Both the position numbers and the translations under genes were made by a program. A stretch of 50,066 bases of DNA from positions 1 through 50,066 of the forward strand of contig NBIV01000372.1 of assembly GCA_003194525.1 (NCBI GenBank), in the 5' to 3' direction. Positions 49,376 through 50,066 of this stretch are shown here, in pieces. Source of the DNA: Gracilariopsis chorda (lineage: Eukaryota > Rhodophyta > Florideophyceae > Gracilariales > Gracilariaceae). The notes beneath the pieces were generated by a model that saw only the letters and a program-made list of their open reading frames with translations, did no database searches and was not told where the DNA came from. Position 1 is the stretch's first letter, and the number at the start of each line of letters is the position of its first letter.

Positions 49376-50066
49376 ATGGCGCCCACATGGTACTCTCGAG
49401 GAGGGAGCTCTTCTGACTCTAACGCTGCTTTACTTTTATGACGGTTCTTCTATTGACGTTCGTAAAGTTCTTCTTTTACTTGAGAATGTTGCGATGAGAG
49501 GAAAGACTGACGGGGACATGGCACTTTGAGTTGCTTGGTTTCCTTGAGAACAAAGCTTTGAGTTCTACTATGATTCTTATGCTGTTAATGTTCACTTTCG
49601 GAAGAAGCAAAGGACTACCGCTCGTTAAGCAAGCTTTCATCGATCGTTTTGGAAAAGCCGAGGAGCCTGAGGAAGATATACGCCTTGCAATTCTGCTAAA
49701 TTGGATTATGCAGACTTGGTTGGTTCCTTGACCTATATGGACAACCTCTTCTTAAAGGCAGGATTCAACGCTAAGGCTAAGTTTGGTCTTTTGAAGAAAG
49801 CTGTAATGGAATACGCTGATCTAGCCCAGTTCGTTGTTTTCCGTGGCGCTGATGATTATGATGAGTTGAAGGTTCAAGTGAAAGCCTTCGATGCTGCCCG
49901 GAAAGCAATGGGGAACTACGTTTCATTAAGTACCCCACCTAAGCGTATTGTCCAAAACCACAGGTCTTCTGAAGAAACTATCTCTCATGCTTTGGAGTCT
50001 AAGGTCGACAAACTCTCTGAGCAGTTTGCTCAGCTGTCATTAATGGTTAAGAAGACACAGACGGAG
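49376..50066 (+). pseudogene. Ty3/gypsy gag-pol, copy 3, 5' part only, many one-base indels
   Basis: The same start region as copies 1 and 2. Between 49376 and about 49700 there are at least eight one-base indels, mostly in short runs, so the gag frame is lost several times. From about 49700 to the window edge I see no further difference from copy 1. The change in density within one gene favours a local sequence-quality problem over natural decay. Confidence 0.8.

Larger units (their letters stand above)
36968..50066 (+). mobile_element. Tandem Ty3/gypsy array: LTR-int-LTR-int-LTR-int (cut by window)
   Basis: Three LTRs start at 36968, 42647 and 48325, and internal regions lie between and after them, a period of 5,679 then 5,678 bases. 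Neighbouring units share one LTR. This is what unequal recombination between LTRs produces; an assembly artefact is the main alternative. The third internal region leaves the window at 50066. Confidence 0.93.

Noticed and set aside
1..50066. tRNA, rRNA, CRISPR array, bacterial operon or defence system
   Set aside because: No T-loop or A-box/B-box pair, no rRNA-like stretch and no spaced short repeats were seen; the gene style is eukaryotic.

Overview
This is eukaryotic nuclear DNA. The left third has few-intron genes that follow eukaryotic conventions (Kozak-like starts, one strong GTATGT donor, AATAAA, TATA-like boxes, a plastid-type leader on a tetrapyrrole enzyme). The rest is a deep layer of nested transposable elements. 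Compact intron-poor genes beside retroelement graveyards would suit a multicellular red alga such as a florideophyte. That taxonomic guess is an inference and no single feature proves it.

Layout. (1) 1-16177 is a gene island: a Josephin/ataxin-3-like protein (+, spliced), siroheme-type uroporphyrinogen-III C-methyltransferase (+, broken by three missing Gs), a multi-pass membrane protein (-), a large BRCT-like nuclear protein (-), argininosuccinate synthase (+) and a Nudix hydrolase (-). The island is framed by two inverted, diverged copies of one ~450-bp repeat (1-446 and 15728-16177). (2) 16178-19100 is repeat-rich and holds a decayed two-exon gene with a TACTAAC branch site. (3) 19126-24908 is a decayed Mutator-like transposon on the minus strand. 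It encodes a C48/Ulp1-type protease domain, zinc-finger segments, a MULE transposase core and a SWIM finger. Apart from the most N-terminal protease piece these lie in two reading frames, cut by single in-frame stops and one frame change. (4) 25600-32500 holds Ty1/copia remnants on both strands, one of them interrupted by a ~410-bp solo-LTR-like repeat that also occurs at 26690. (5) 32970-36967 is a minus-strand Ty3/chromovirus integrase plus chromodomain, split by an inserted 2.7-kb element and truncated on its other side by (6) a young tandem Ty3/gypsy array, 36968-50066, that runs off the window.

The array is LTR-internal-LTR-internal-LTR-internal with a 5,679-bp period. Copy 1 has an intact 1,527-codon gag-pol frame. 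Copy 2 has three indels and copy 3 has many single-base indels. The first LTR differs from LTRs 2 and 3 at about ten positions, while the two internal regions are almost identical, which fits an older insertion that later duplicated by LTR-LTR recombination. The concentration of one-base changes in homopolymers (here and in the methyltransferase gene) raises the possibility of uncorrected sequencing error.

The host genes do not form a functional cluster: they cover siroheme synthesis, arginine synthesis, nucleotide-sugar or ADP-ribose clean-up, ubiquitin biology, DNA damage or chromatin, and one membrane protein of unknown role. The least ordinary items are the protease-transposase MULE, the catalytically altered Josephin protein, the integrase with Glu at its first catalytic position, and the nested-insertion history at 32.9-37 kb.
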